The notes under the pieces were generated by a model. It was not told where the DNA came from. It did not search any database and saw only the letters and a list, made by a program, of their open reading frames with translations. Of a DNA stretch of 64,000 bases, positions 54,794 to 62,720 are shown piece after piece. Origin of the DNA: Pseudomonas orientalis (GTDB taxonomy: Bacteria > Pseudomonadota > Gammaproteobacteria > Pseudomonadales > Pseudomonadaceae); contig NZ_CP094351.1 of assembly GCF_022807995.1 (NCBI RefSeq), forward strand, positions 1,705,001 through 1,769,000, in the 5' to 3' direction. Positions within the stretch are counted from its first letter, which is position 1; every line of letters begins with the position of its first letter. The position numbers were made by a program, and so were the translations under genes.

Positions 54794-55804
54794 ATGTTCG
54801 ACAACAAAGTTTTAATGATCACCGGTGGTACTGGTTCTTTCGGTAATACCGTGCTGAAGCGATTTCTTGATACCGATGTTAAAGAGATCCGCGTATTCAG
54901 TCGTGACGAAAAAAAACAAGAAGACATGCGTATTGCGCTGGGTAACGACAAGGTAAAGTTTTACATCGGCGATGTACGTGACTATGCGAGCATTTCCCAG
55001 GCGATGGTTGGCGTCAATTATATCTTTCACGCCGCGGCGCTCAAGCAAGTTCCTTCGTGCGAGTTTTACCCGATGGAGGCTGTCAAAACCAACGTGATGG
55101 GCACGGAAAACGTGCTTAACGCGGCGATTGCCAACAATGTAGAACGCGTGGTGGTGCTCAGTACTGATAAAGCAGTGTATCCAATCAATGCCATGGGTAT
55201 CTCCAAAGCGATGGCGGAAAAGCTCGTCGTGGCCAAGTCCCGCATGATCCCGCAAAACGGTCCTGTCATTTGTTCCACGCGTTACGGCAATGTTATGGCT
55301 TCCCGAGGTTCGGTGATCCCCTTGTTCATCAATCAGTTGAAGCAGGGCGGTGAACTGACGGTAACGGACCCCAATATGACTCGTTTCCTGATGTCACTTG
55401 AGGATTCGGTTGATTTGGTTTTGCATGCCTTTGAGTATGCCGAGCAAGGCGATATTTTCGTACAAAAGGCGCCTGCATCGACGGTCGAAGATTTGGCTCA
55501 AGCGCTCAAAGAGCTGTTCAACTGCATGAATTCGATCAAAGTGATCGGCACGCGTCATGGCGAGAAGCTTTACGAGTCGTTGATTTCTCGGGAAGAAATG
55601 GCCAAGGCCGAAGACATGGGGCGTTACTACCGTATCCCTGCAGACAATCGCGACCTGAACTACGAGAAATATTTCGTAGAAGGTGAAACGCATATTTCCG
55701 AGTTGGACGATTATACGTCGCATAACACTGAGCGCCTGGATGTCGAGGGTGTTAAAGCGCTGCTGATGAAGTTGGAGTTTGTTCGGGAGCAACTTAATGC
55801 TTAA
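54794..55804 (+). CDS. fnlA: UDP-GlcNAc 4,6-dehydratase/5-epimerase (FnlA/WbjB/CapE)
   Basis: This 336-residue inverting dehydratase has the Rossmann loop ITGGTGSFGNTVLKRFLD, HAAALKQVPSCEF, and the active site STDKAVYPINAMGISKA, with Met in place of the usual Tyr as in this subgroup. It converts UDP-GlcNAc to the L-configured 4-keto-6-deoxy sugar, the first step to L-FucNAc or L-QuiNAc. AGGAG precedes the ATG at 54794. It overlaps the epimerase gene by eight bases. Confidence 0.9.
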   Translation: MFDNKVLMITGGTGSFGNTVLKRFLDTDVKEIRVFSRDEKKQEDMRIALGNDKVKFYIGDVRDYASISQAMVGVNYIFHAAALKQVPSCEFYPMEAVKTNVMGTENVLNAAIANNVERVVVLSTDKAVYPINAMGISKAMAEKLVVAKSRMIPQNGPVICSTRYGNVMASRGSVIPLFINQLKQGGELTVTDPNMTRFLMSLEDSVDLVLHAFEYAEQGDIFVQKAPASTVEDLAQALKELFNCMNSIKVIGTRHGEKLYESLISREEMAKAEDMGRYYRIPADNRDLNYEKYFVEGETHISELDDYTSHNTERLDVEGVKALLMKLEFVREQLNA

Positions 55805-56924
55805 AGTCATGACGCTGGTAGGCACTCGCCCGGAACTCATCAAAATGAGCCGCGTGATCGCCGAACTGGACAAACAGACCCATCATATTCTGGTGCATTC
55901 CGGCCAGAACTACGATTATGAGCTTAATCAGGTCTTTTTTGACGATCTGGATATCCGCAAACCCGATCATTTCCTGGGCGCCGTAGGCGATACCGCGGCC
56001 CAGACGATCGCCCAGGTTATCGCTAAATCGGATGAGCTGTTCGAGTCGGAAAAGCCGGACGCACTCCTGCTTTACGGCGATACGAATACTTGCCTGGCTG
56101 TCATTTCTGCCAAGCGCAGAAAGATACCGGTTTTCCATATGGAAGCGGGTAACCGTTGTTTTGACCAGCGCGTGCCCGAGGAGTTGAATCGCAAGGTTCT
56201 CGATCACCTCAGCGATATAAACATGGTGCTGACCGAGCACGCCCGTCGCTATCTGCTCGATGAGGGCGTGCGCCCGGAAACGATCATCAAGACCGGGTCG
56301 CACATGGCAGAAGTCCTGGACTTCTACATGCCCAAGATCCAAGCATCGGATGTACTGTCTCGTGAAGGGCTGACCTCCGGTGGCTTCTTTATTGTCAGCA
56401 CGCATCGTGAAGAGAACGTAGATACTCCGGATAATCTTCGGGATCTGATCGGCTCGCTGAAAGCACTGGCTGACGAGTACAAGCTACCTATTATTGTTTC
56501 CACCCACCCAAGGACGCGTAAGCGCCTTGAAGCGTTGGGTGAGTCGCTTGACCATCCGCTGATTCGCTTCGTCAAACCTTTCGGTTTGCTGGACTACATC
56601 AAGTTGCAGATGGAAGCTTTCTGCATTCTGTCCGACAGCGGAACCATCACTGAAGAGGCGTCGTTGTTGAACTTGCCGGCGGTGACGATTCGCAACGCTC
56701 ACGAGCGGCCTGAAGGCATGGATGAAGGCACGCTTATCATGTGTGGCCTGACGACTGATCGCGTGCTGAACGCTGTCAGGGTCGTGACCAGCCAGCATGT
56801 TCGGGGTGAGCGAGTGATGTCGGTAGTAGGTGATTATTTGGGGGGAGCTGTCTCCAAAAAAGTCGTGCGCATTGTGCACAGTTATACCGATTACATTAAT
56901 CGCACCGTTTGGTCTAAATCCTAA
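55797..56924 (+). CDS. fnlC: UDP-2-acetamido-sugar 2-epimerase (FnlC/WbjD/CapG/QnlB type)
   Basis: This 375-residue non-hydrolysing 2-epimerase has VGTRPELIKMSRVI, VFHMEAGNRCFDQRVPEELN, VSTHREENVDTP and LSDSGTITEEASLL. The EAGNRCFD form separates this FnlC-like group from WecB (EAGLRT). It performs the last step to UDP-L-FucNAc or UDP-L-QuiNAc, depending on the reductase used. GGGAGC precedes the ATG at 55797, which lies inside the end of fnlA. With the RmlD-like reductase next to it, QnlB is the likelier function. Confidence 0.88.
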   Translation: MLKVMTLVGTRPELIKMSRVIAELDKQTHHILVHSGQNYDYELNQVFFDDLDIRKPDHFLGAVGDTAAQTIAQVIAKSDELFESEKPDALLLYGDTNTCLAVISAKRRKIPVFHMEAGNRCFDQRVPEELNRKVLDHLSDINMVLTEHARRYLLDEGVRPETIIKTGSHMAEVLDFYMPKIQASDVLSREGLTSGGFFIVSTHREENVDTPDNLRDLIGSLKALADEYKLPIIVSTHPRTRKRLEALGESLDHPLIRFVKPFGLLDYIKLQMEAFCILSDSGTITEEASLLNLPAVTIRNAHERPEGMDEGTLIMCGLTTDRVLNAVRVVTSQHVRGERVMSVVGDYLGGAVSKKVVRIVHSYTDYINRTVWSKS

Positions 56925-56938
56925 ACAAGGAGATTGGT

Positions 56939-57898
56939 GTGCGCATATTTGTGACTGGAGCATCTGGGTTTGTTGGTAGCCGGTTGGTCCAAGTGTTATC
57001 CGCTCGTCCTGATGTTCAAGTCACTGTTGCTGTCAGAGACCCGAAGTTTTCGTGCTCTGACGCCGATCAAGTGGTCCGGTTCGATGACCTGGCAACAGCT
57101 GATTTTTCAGCCGTTCTGACAGGGGTGGACGCGGTTGTTCATTGCGCGGCCCGTGTCCATGTGATGAACGATTCTGCGGCCGATCCGCTTGAAGCTTTTC
57201 GCCGGGTCAATGTCGAGGGCACCCTGGCGTTGGCCCATCAAGCGGCCAGGGCCGGCGTGCGACGCTTTGTGTTCCTGAGTTCAATCAAGGTCAACGGTGA
57301 AGGCACTGCCTCGGGCGCGCCTTATACCGCCGACCAGCCGCCAGCGCCGTCGGACCCTTACGGAATATCAAAAATGGAGGCCGAACAAGGTCTCCTGGAA
57401 CTGGCTGCAGCGACGGGAATGGAAGTGGTGATCATCCGCCCGGTGCTGGTTTATGGCCCGGGCGTGAAGGCCAACTTTCTAAGCATGATGCGTTGGCTGC
57501 ACAAAGGCGTGCCACTGCCTTTCGGGGCCATACACAACGCGCGCAGTCTGGTCGCGCTGGATAACCTGGTTGATCTGTCGATTACCTGTATCAGTCATCC
57601 AGCCGCCGCCAACCAGGTATTCATGGTCAGTGATGGCGAGGATCTTTCCACCACTGTGTTGTTACGCAAAATGGCGTCTGCGCTGGGCAAGCCCGCGCGC
57701 CTTCTTCCGGTTCCGGCCTCTTTGCTGAGCACAGCCGCAATCATGCTGGGCAAGCGCAGCCTGTCCCAACGGTTGTGCGGTTCCTTGCAGGTCGATATCG
57801 GGAAGACGCGTACTCTTTTAGGCTGGACGCCTCCGCTGTCGGTTGATGACGCACTCAAGGTTACTGCGTCTGCTTATATGGAAAGTCAAAACACATGA
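56939..57898 (+). CDS. wbpV: UDP-4-keto-sugar reductase WbpV (extended SDR)
   Basis: This 319-residue extended SDR has IFVTGASGFVGSRLVQVL, CAARVHVMND, the catalytic YGISK and FLSSIKVNG. It resembles P. aeruginosa WbpV, which acts with WbpM to reduce the 4-keto-6-deoxy product to UDP-D-FucNAc or UDP-D-QuiNAc, the first sugar loaded by WbpL. The start is GTG at 56939 with AAGGAG upstream. The order wbpV-wbpL-wbpM, with a four-base overlap to wbpL, is as in several P. aeruginosa serotypes. Confidence 0.85.
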   Translation: MRIFVTGASGFVGSRLVQVLSARPDVQVTVAVRDPKFSCSDADQVVRFDDLATADFSAVLTGVDAVVHCAARVHVMNDSAADPLEAFRRVNVEGTLALAHQAARAGVRRFVFLSSIKVNGEGTASGAPYTADQPPAPSDPYGISKMEAEQGLLELAAATGMEVVIIRPVLVYGPGVKANFLSMMRWLHKGVPLPFGAIHNARSLVALDNLVDLSITCISHPAAANQVFMVSDGEDLSTTVLLRKMASALGKPARLLPVPASLLSTAAIMLGKRSLSQRLCGSLQVDIGKTRTLLGWTPPLSVDDALKVTASAYMESQNT

Positions 57899-58923
57899 GT
57901 TATTGGTGGATCGTTCCGGTTGTTGCGTTTGTTTCGTTTGTCATGACCGCCGTGCTTAGGCGATATGCGTTGTCTCGAAGCATCATTGATATACCGAACG
58001 CACGGAGTTCACATTCTGTTCCTACGCCAAGGGGCGGAGGAGTAGCCATTGTCCTGGCCTTTCTGGCGGTACTCCCGCTCGTCGGGTGGCTTGACCTGGT
58101 CGCGTGGCCTTCGCTCGTCGCAGCGGGAGGCGCCGGCGTTATGGTCGCTGTGCTGGGTTTTATGGATGATCATGGACACATTGCGGCTCGCTGGCGTTTG
58201 GCAGGGCACTTTTCAGCTGCGGCATGGGCCTTGTTCTGGATCAACGGACTTGCGCCGCTGAACCTGTTTGGATGGACCCTGGATCTGGGGGTTGTCGGTA
58301 ATGTGTTGGCGGCTTTCTATATCGTCTGGATGCTCAACCTCTACAATTTCATGGACGGAATTGACGGTATCGCAAGTGTGGAAGCCATTTGCGCGTGCCT
58401 GGGTGCCTGCTTGCTTTATGCCCTGGGTGGTTACCCGCAGATGATCTGGCTCCCCTTGTTGCTGGCGGCGGCAGTGGGTGCGTTCCTGGTTTGGAATTTT
58501 CCACCGGCCAGGATTTTCATGGGCGATGCGGGTAGTGGTTTCCTTGGCATTACCTTGGCGTTCTTCTCGTTGCAGGCTGCCTGGGTCAAGTCGGATTTTT
58601 TCTGGGCGTGGTTGATTTTGCTTGGCGTATTCGTGGTCGACGCGACCTGTACGCTCGTTCGTCGGTTGGTGCGTGGTGACAAGGTCTACGAAGCGCATCG
58701 CAGTCACGCTTATCAGTTTGCCTCCCGCAAGTATGGCAAGCACTTGCCAGTGACCCTGGCAGTTGCGGTCATCAACGTTTTTTGGCTTTTACCTATTGCG
58801 GCAGGTGTAGTCTTGAACGGATGGGATGGGACCTGGGCGCTGCTTATTGCCTACCTGCCATTGATCGCGCTGGCGATAAAATATCGTGCCGGCGAACTCG
58901 AGATTATGGCAGTGGAAAAGTAA
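57895..58923 (+). CDS. wbpL: Initiating glycosyl-1-phosphate transferase WbpL (WecA/MraY family)
   Basis: This 342-residue, ~11-helix protein has the family motifs SSHSVPTPRGGGVAI, the acidic LGFMDDHGHI, NFMDGIDGIAS and FMGDAGSGFLG, and the late HAYQF loop. It transfers the first sugar phosphate (D-FucNAc or D-QuiNAc in P. aeruginosa B-band, GlcNAc for the common antigen) to undecaprenyl phosphate, starting O-unit assembly in the inner membrane. It overlaps wbpV by four bases. Confidence 0.92.
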   Translation: MSYWWIVPVVAFVSFVMTAVLRRYALSRSIIDIPNARSSHSVPTPRGGGVAIVLAFLAVLPLVGWLDLVAWPSLVAAGGAGVMVAVLGFMDDHGHIAARWRLAGHFSAAAWALFWINGLAPLNLFGWTLDLGVVGNVLAAFYIVWMLNLYNFMDGIDGIASVEAICACLGACLLYALGGYPQMIWLPLLLAAAVGAFLVWNFPPARIFMGDAGSGFLGITLAFFSLQAAWVKSDFFWAWLILLGVFVVDATCTLVRRLVRGDKVYEAHRSHAYQFASRKYGKHLPVTLAVAVINVFWLLPIAAGVVLNGWDGTWALLIAYLPLIALAIKYRAGELEIMAVEK

Positions 58924-59016
58924 AGGTTTATCGTAGGCGGTCAGCAAGTCCTGAGAAGCCCGTGGATGGCTTTGCAGCATTACGCATTGGAACGTACAGA
59001 GGTGTTCAAAGGGGTT

Positions 59017-61011
59017 ATGGATAAGTTACGGGCGTTCTTGGTCGGTTTGCCTCGACGGAAAAAGCGGCTGATTCAGGTCAGCACCGATGTATTGGTGGTC
59101 TGGGCCGCATTGTGGCTTGCGTTCGTCGTACGGCTGGGCGTCGATGAAATGGCTAATCCAATCATCGCCCACCTTTGGCTGTTTATCGCGGCGCCTGTGG
59201 TGGCGATACCCCTGTTCATTCGCTTTGGAATGTACCGAGCGGTGATGCGGTATTTCGGTAACGATGCGCTGATTGCGATCATCAAGGCGGTCAGCCTTTC
59301 ATCGCTGATCCTCGGTGTCGTCGTATATTGGTACAGCAATCACCAGAACGTGGTTCCGCGCTCGATCATTTTCAACTATTGGTGGCTCAGCCTGATTATG
59401 GTGGGCGGGCTGCGCCTGGCGATGCGCCAATATTTCCTGGGGGACTGGTTCACGGCAGCTCAGCATGTTCCGTTCACCAGCCGGGAAGATGGTCTGCCGC
59501 GGGTTGCCATTTATGGCGCGGGCGCAGCGGGCAATCAATTGGTCGCGGCGTTGAGGATGGGCAGGGTGATGCGCCCTGTGGCTTTCATCGACGATGACGA
59601 GAGCATTACTGATCGAGTCATTTCTGGTCTGCAGGTGTACAAGGCCAAGCACATCCAGCGCATGATCGATACCACCGGCGCCCAGGAAATACTGTTGGCC
59701 ATCCCGTCCTCCAATCGCGGGCGCCGCCGTGAAATCCTCGGTTTCCTCGAAGGCTTCCCGCTGCATGTGCGAAGCGTTCCGGGTTTCATGGACTTGGCCA
59801 GTGGTCGCGTCAAGGTAGACGACATTCAGGAAGTCGACATCGCCGACTTGCTGGGCCGCGATACCGTACCTGCTCAAGACGAGCTCCTGGAGCACTGCAT
59901 CAAGGGCCAGACTGTTCTGGTAACGGGCGCAGGCGGTTCGATCGGTTCCGAGCTGTGCCGGCAGATTCTGGCGCTGCGTCCGACGACACTGCTGCTGTTC
60001 GAACACAGTGAGTTCAATCTCTACAACATCTTGTCGGAACTTGAACAACGCGTCGTTCGTGAGTCGTTGCCGGTCAAGTTATTGCCCATCCTCGGCTCTG
60101 TGCGTAACCAGTCCAAACTGCTGGATGTGATGAAAACCTGGCGCGTGGATACGGTTTATCATGCCGCAGCGTATAAGCATGTACCGATGGTTGAACACAA
60201 CATCGCAGAAGGTGTGCTCAACAACGTAATCGGCACCTTGAATACTGCCCAGGCTGCACTTCAAGTTGGCGTTTCCAACTTTGTTCTCATCTCTACGGAC
60301 AAAGCCGTACGCCCGACGAACGTCATGGGCAGTACCAAGCGTTTGGCCGAAATGACCCTGCAGGCGCTCAGTCATGAACTGGCTCCCGTATTGTTCGGCG
60401 ATAAATCAAACATCTCACGCGTTAATAAAACCCGCTTCACGATGGTTCGTTTTGGCAATGTACTGGGTTCCTCCGGCTCAGTGATCCCGCTGTTTCATAA
60501 GCAGATCAAGTCTGGCGGCCCATTGACGGTCACCCACCCCAAGATCACTCGTTACTTCATGACGATCCCTGAAGCTGCGCAGTTGGTGATTCAGGCAGGC
60601 TCCATGGGCCTTGGCGGTGATGTGTTTGTGCTGGACATGGGCGAGCCGGTGAAGATTGTCGAGCTGGCCGAAAAAATGATCCATCTCTCCGGCCTGAGCG
60701 TTCGTTCCGAAAAGAATCCCCATGGTGATATTGCCATCGAGTTCTCGGGCTTACGTCCTGGCGAAAAGCTTTACGAAGAGTTGCTGATTGGTGACAACGT
60801 CGTTGCGACCCGGCACCCGATGATCATGAGTGCCAACGAAGATCATCTGTCATGGGAAGTACTTAAAGGCAAGCTCTCTGAGCTGCTTGCTGCGGTTGAC
60901 GAGGATGACTACACCCGTGTCCGTCAACTGCTGCGCGATACGGTCAGCGGCTATGCACCCGACGGCGAAATCGTCGATTGGATCTATCAGCAACGTCGCC
61001 TGGAGCCCTGA
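59017..61011 (+). CDS. wbpM: UDP-GlcNAc C4,6-dehydratase WbpM
   Basis: This 664-residue membrane SDR has four N-terminal helices (~15-125), a first Rossmann-like domain (VAIYGAGAAGNQLVAAL) and the catalytic second domain with VTGAGGSIGSELCRQIL, AAAYKHVPMVEHN and STDKAVRPTNVMGSTKR, where Met replaces the SDR Tyr as in WbpM. It makes UDP-4-keto-6-deoxy-GlcNAc for D-QuiNAc/D-FucNAc and is needed for B-band O-antigen in most serotypes. The ATG at 59017 has AAGGGG upstream and gives the WbpM N-terminus; an ATG at 58966 would add 17 residues. Confidence 0.94.
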   Translation: MDKLRAFLVGLPRRKKRLIQVSTDVLVVWAALWLAFVVRLGVDEMANPIIAHLWLFIAAPVVAIPLFIRFGMYRAVMRYFGNDALIAIIKAVSLSSLILGVVVYWYSNHQNVVPRSIIFNYWWLSLIMVGGLRLAMRQYFLGDWFTAAQHVPFTSREDGLPRVAIYGAGAAGNQLVAALRMGRVMRPVAFIDDDESITDRVISGLQVYKAKHIQRMIDTTGAQEILLAIPSSNRGRRREILGFLEGFPLHVRSVPGFMDLASGRVKVDDIQEVDIADLLGRDTVPAQDELLEHCIKGQTVLVTGAGGSIGSELCRQILALRPTTLLLFEHSEFNLYNILSELEQRVVRESLPVKLLPILGSVRNQSKLLDVMKTWRVDTVYHAAAYKHVPMVEHNIAEGVLNNVIGTLNTAQAALQVGVSNFVLISTDKAVRPTNVMGSTKRLAEMTLQALSHELAPVLFGDKSNISRVNKTRFTMVRFGNVLGSSGSVIPLFHKQIKSGGPLTVTHPKITRYFMTIPEAAQLVIQAGSMGLGGDVFVLDMGEPVKIVELAEKMIHLSGLSVRSEKNPHGDIAIEFSGLRPGEKLYEELLIGDNVVATRHPMIMSANEDHLSWEVLKGKLSELLAAVDEDDYTRVRQLLRDTVSGYAPDGEIVDWIYQQRRLEP

Positions 61012-61067
61012 GTTAACACGCTGTTACTCAACCATTTTTGACACTCTCCAACCATCGCCTAAGTTAG

Positions 61068-61094
61068 AAAAGCAGCTTCGGAAAAGCTGCTTTT
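61068..61094 (+). terminator. Terminator after wbpM
   Basis: AAAAGCAGCTT / AAGCTGCTTTT is an 11-bp stem with a five-base loop, followed by a T-rich stretch, marking the end of the O-antigen transcript. Confidence 0.9.
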
Positions 61095-61121
61095 CTCTTA
61101 CCGATGTCATGGAGCTTCACA

Positions 61122-61454
61122 ATGCTGAACACCTACGTTTCCTCCCTTATCTTCGCCTTGCTCGCCAGCGTCTCTGTCGCCACCACCGCAGCGCCATCCG
61201 CCAAACCTGAAGTCCCGACCCCCATCTCCGCGCAAATGGCCAAACCCGAGCAGTCCGCCAAGGTCAACCTCAACGCGGCCGATGCAGAAACCCTGCGACG
61301 CGATTTGTTCGGTATCGGCGCCTCCAAGGCAAAAGCGATCGTTGCCTTTCGCGAAAGCAATGGCCCCTTCACGGCGGTGGACGAATTGCTGGAAGTAAAG
61401 GGTATTGGCAAGGCCTTGCTGGAAAAGAATCGCGACAGGCTGGTGATCAACTAA
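61122..61454 (+). CDS. ComEA-like helix-hairpin-helix protein
   Basis: This 110-residue protein has a signal peptide (cleaved near TTAA, residues ~20-24), a short linker, and a ComEA-type helix-hairpin-helix domain (VNLNAADAETL, LFGIGASKAKAIVAFRE, LLEVKGIGKALLEK). ComEA-type proteins bind DNA in the periplasm in competent bacteria. In pseudomonads this gene regularly follows wbpM, but a competence role here is not shown. GGAG precedes the ATG. Confidence 0.88.
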   Translation: MLNTYVSSLIFALLASVSVATTAAPSAKPEVPTPISAQMAKPEQSAKVNLNAADAETLRRDLFGIGASKAKAIVAFRESNGPFTAVDELLEVKGIGKALLEKNRDRLVIN

Positions 61455-61470
61455 AGGGCACAGCCCGGGA

Positions 61471-61494
61471 GGCCGATCATTGATCGGCCTTTTA
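61471..61494 (+). terminator. Terminator after the ComEA-like gene
   Basis: GGCCGATC-ATT-GATCGGCC is a perfect eight-base stem followed by TTTTAT, 17 bases past the stop codon. Confidence 0.9.
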
Positions 61495-61585
61495 TCATGT
61501 GCGTTTTTAGCGCGCCCTGGCATGAAATGTGGTTACCTCAAGATCATCGATTGTTCAACAGTCACTCTTGATGGAGGATTGCCCC

Positions 61586-62434
61586 GTGTATAAAGACTAT
61601 CCGGCCGCCTACCAAGTCAGTAAAGGTTCGGCATTACAGGTGGATACGGCGTTCTACGAGCGTATTCGGGATCGCCAGGACCAGCGCACTCTGATCGAAC
61701 AGTTCGAGGTACCGATCCGCACGGGCAGGGCATGGAAAGTCCCTGCCGGGCATGTCTTTCGCGTGACCACTCCGGTGGGTCCGCAGGTGGGGGATTTCAA
61801 CGTGTGGAACGCCAATGATCCGCGCGAGCGTCTCTGGGCGGCTCGCACTCGGCAACTTCAAGGTGCCCATGTCAGCACTCACGACCGCTTGTGGTCGAAC
61901 CTTCCTTTCCTGAGGCCACTGGTCACCATCACTGACGACAGCCTGGCAGGCTACGGCATAGATGAGCATGGCGGGCGTCTGCACGATTTGCTTGGTACGC
62001 GCTGCGATCCGTATGTGAACCGCATGCTTACCGGTGAGGACTTTCATCATCATTGCCATTCGAACCTGACCCGTGCGGTATTGCCCCACGGTCTGACGGA
62101 ATTCGATGTGCACGACGTGCTGAATATTTTCCAGTGCACCGGGCTTAATCACGATGACATGTACTTTATGAAAGCCTGTCCGGCGCAGAAGGGCGATTAC
62201 CTGGAGTTTTTCGCCGAGATTGATTTGCTGTGCGCGCTGTCGACGTGTCCGGGTGGGGATTTGTCGCTGCCGATGTGGGGGCCGGATGCGCAGGATCCAT
62301 TGACAGTGTGTCGTCCGTTGGGCGTCGAGATTTACACCTTGGAGGAGGGGCTGCTTGAAGGCTGGAGTCAGCCCGAACGTGCTGCCTATAAAGGGCAGCA
62401 CGGGTTGCAGATTACCAAGGCGGCTTGGGAGTAG
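61586..62434 (+). CDS. DUF1989 (urea carboxylase-associated family) protein
   Basis: This 282-residue protein fits DUF1989 proteins: VPAGHVFRVTTPVGPQVGDF near the start, DDSLAGYGIDEHGGRLHDLL, and Cys/His-rich segments (HHHCHSNL, CTGLNHDDMYFM) that could bind a metal. These proteins accompany urea carboxylase or amine catabolism genes; no catalytic role is settled. The GTG at 61586 has GGAGG nine bases upstream and is preferred over upstream frame extensions. Its downstream neighbours, an ethanolamine-type permease and a small membrane protein, are on the opposite strand. Confidence 0.8.
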   Translation: MYKDYPAAYQVSKGSALQVDTAFYERIRDRQDQRTLIEQFEVPIRTGRAWKVPAGHVFRVTTPVGPQVGDFNVWNANDPRERLWAARTRQLQGAHVSTHDRLWSNLPFLRPLVTITDDSLAGYGIDEHGGRLHDLLGTRCDPYVNRMLTGEDFHHHCHSNLTRAVLPHGLTEFDVHDVLNIFQCTGLNHDDMYFMKACPAQKGDYLEFFAEIDLLCALSTCPGGDLSLPMWGPDAQDPLTVCRPLGVEIYTLEEGLLEGWSQPERAAYKGQHGLQITKAAWE

Positions 62435-62442
62435 CCCAAGGT

Positions 62443-62610
62443 TCAGCGATCCTGCGCATCCTTGGCATCCGCCTGCGCATTGCGTTCGGCCACGCGCTTG
62501 CGTTGGTCGTCGGTGAGTTCCACTTTGTTGGCGCTGTCGCGCAGCATCATCAACCCACCGACGATCGATCCGATCGCAACTACCATAATCAACCACGCAT
62601 ACCACGGCAT
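62443..62610 (-). CDS. DUF2897-family small membrane protein
   Basis: This 55-residue protein starts MPWYAWLIMVVAIGSIVGGL, a single membrane helix, followed by a highly charged tail (ELTDDQRKRVAERNAQADAK) ending in AQDR. This matches the DUF2897 pattern of pseudomonads. GGAGAG precedes the ATG at 62610. It is convergent with the DUF1989 gene, eight bases away. Function unknown. Confidence 0.8.
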   Translation of the reverse strand: MPWYAWLIMVVAIGSIVGGLMMLRDSANKVELTDDQRKRVAERNAQADAKDAQDR

Positions 62611-62720
62611 AAGGCTCTCCTTGAGGCAGGTTGCCGAGGGAGAATTTTCCCACGGTAATAACTGCTTTGAGTTACGGGCGTTCTGAGTAGTTCAGTGTAG
62701 GCCCGTTCTGCCTCGCCACC

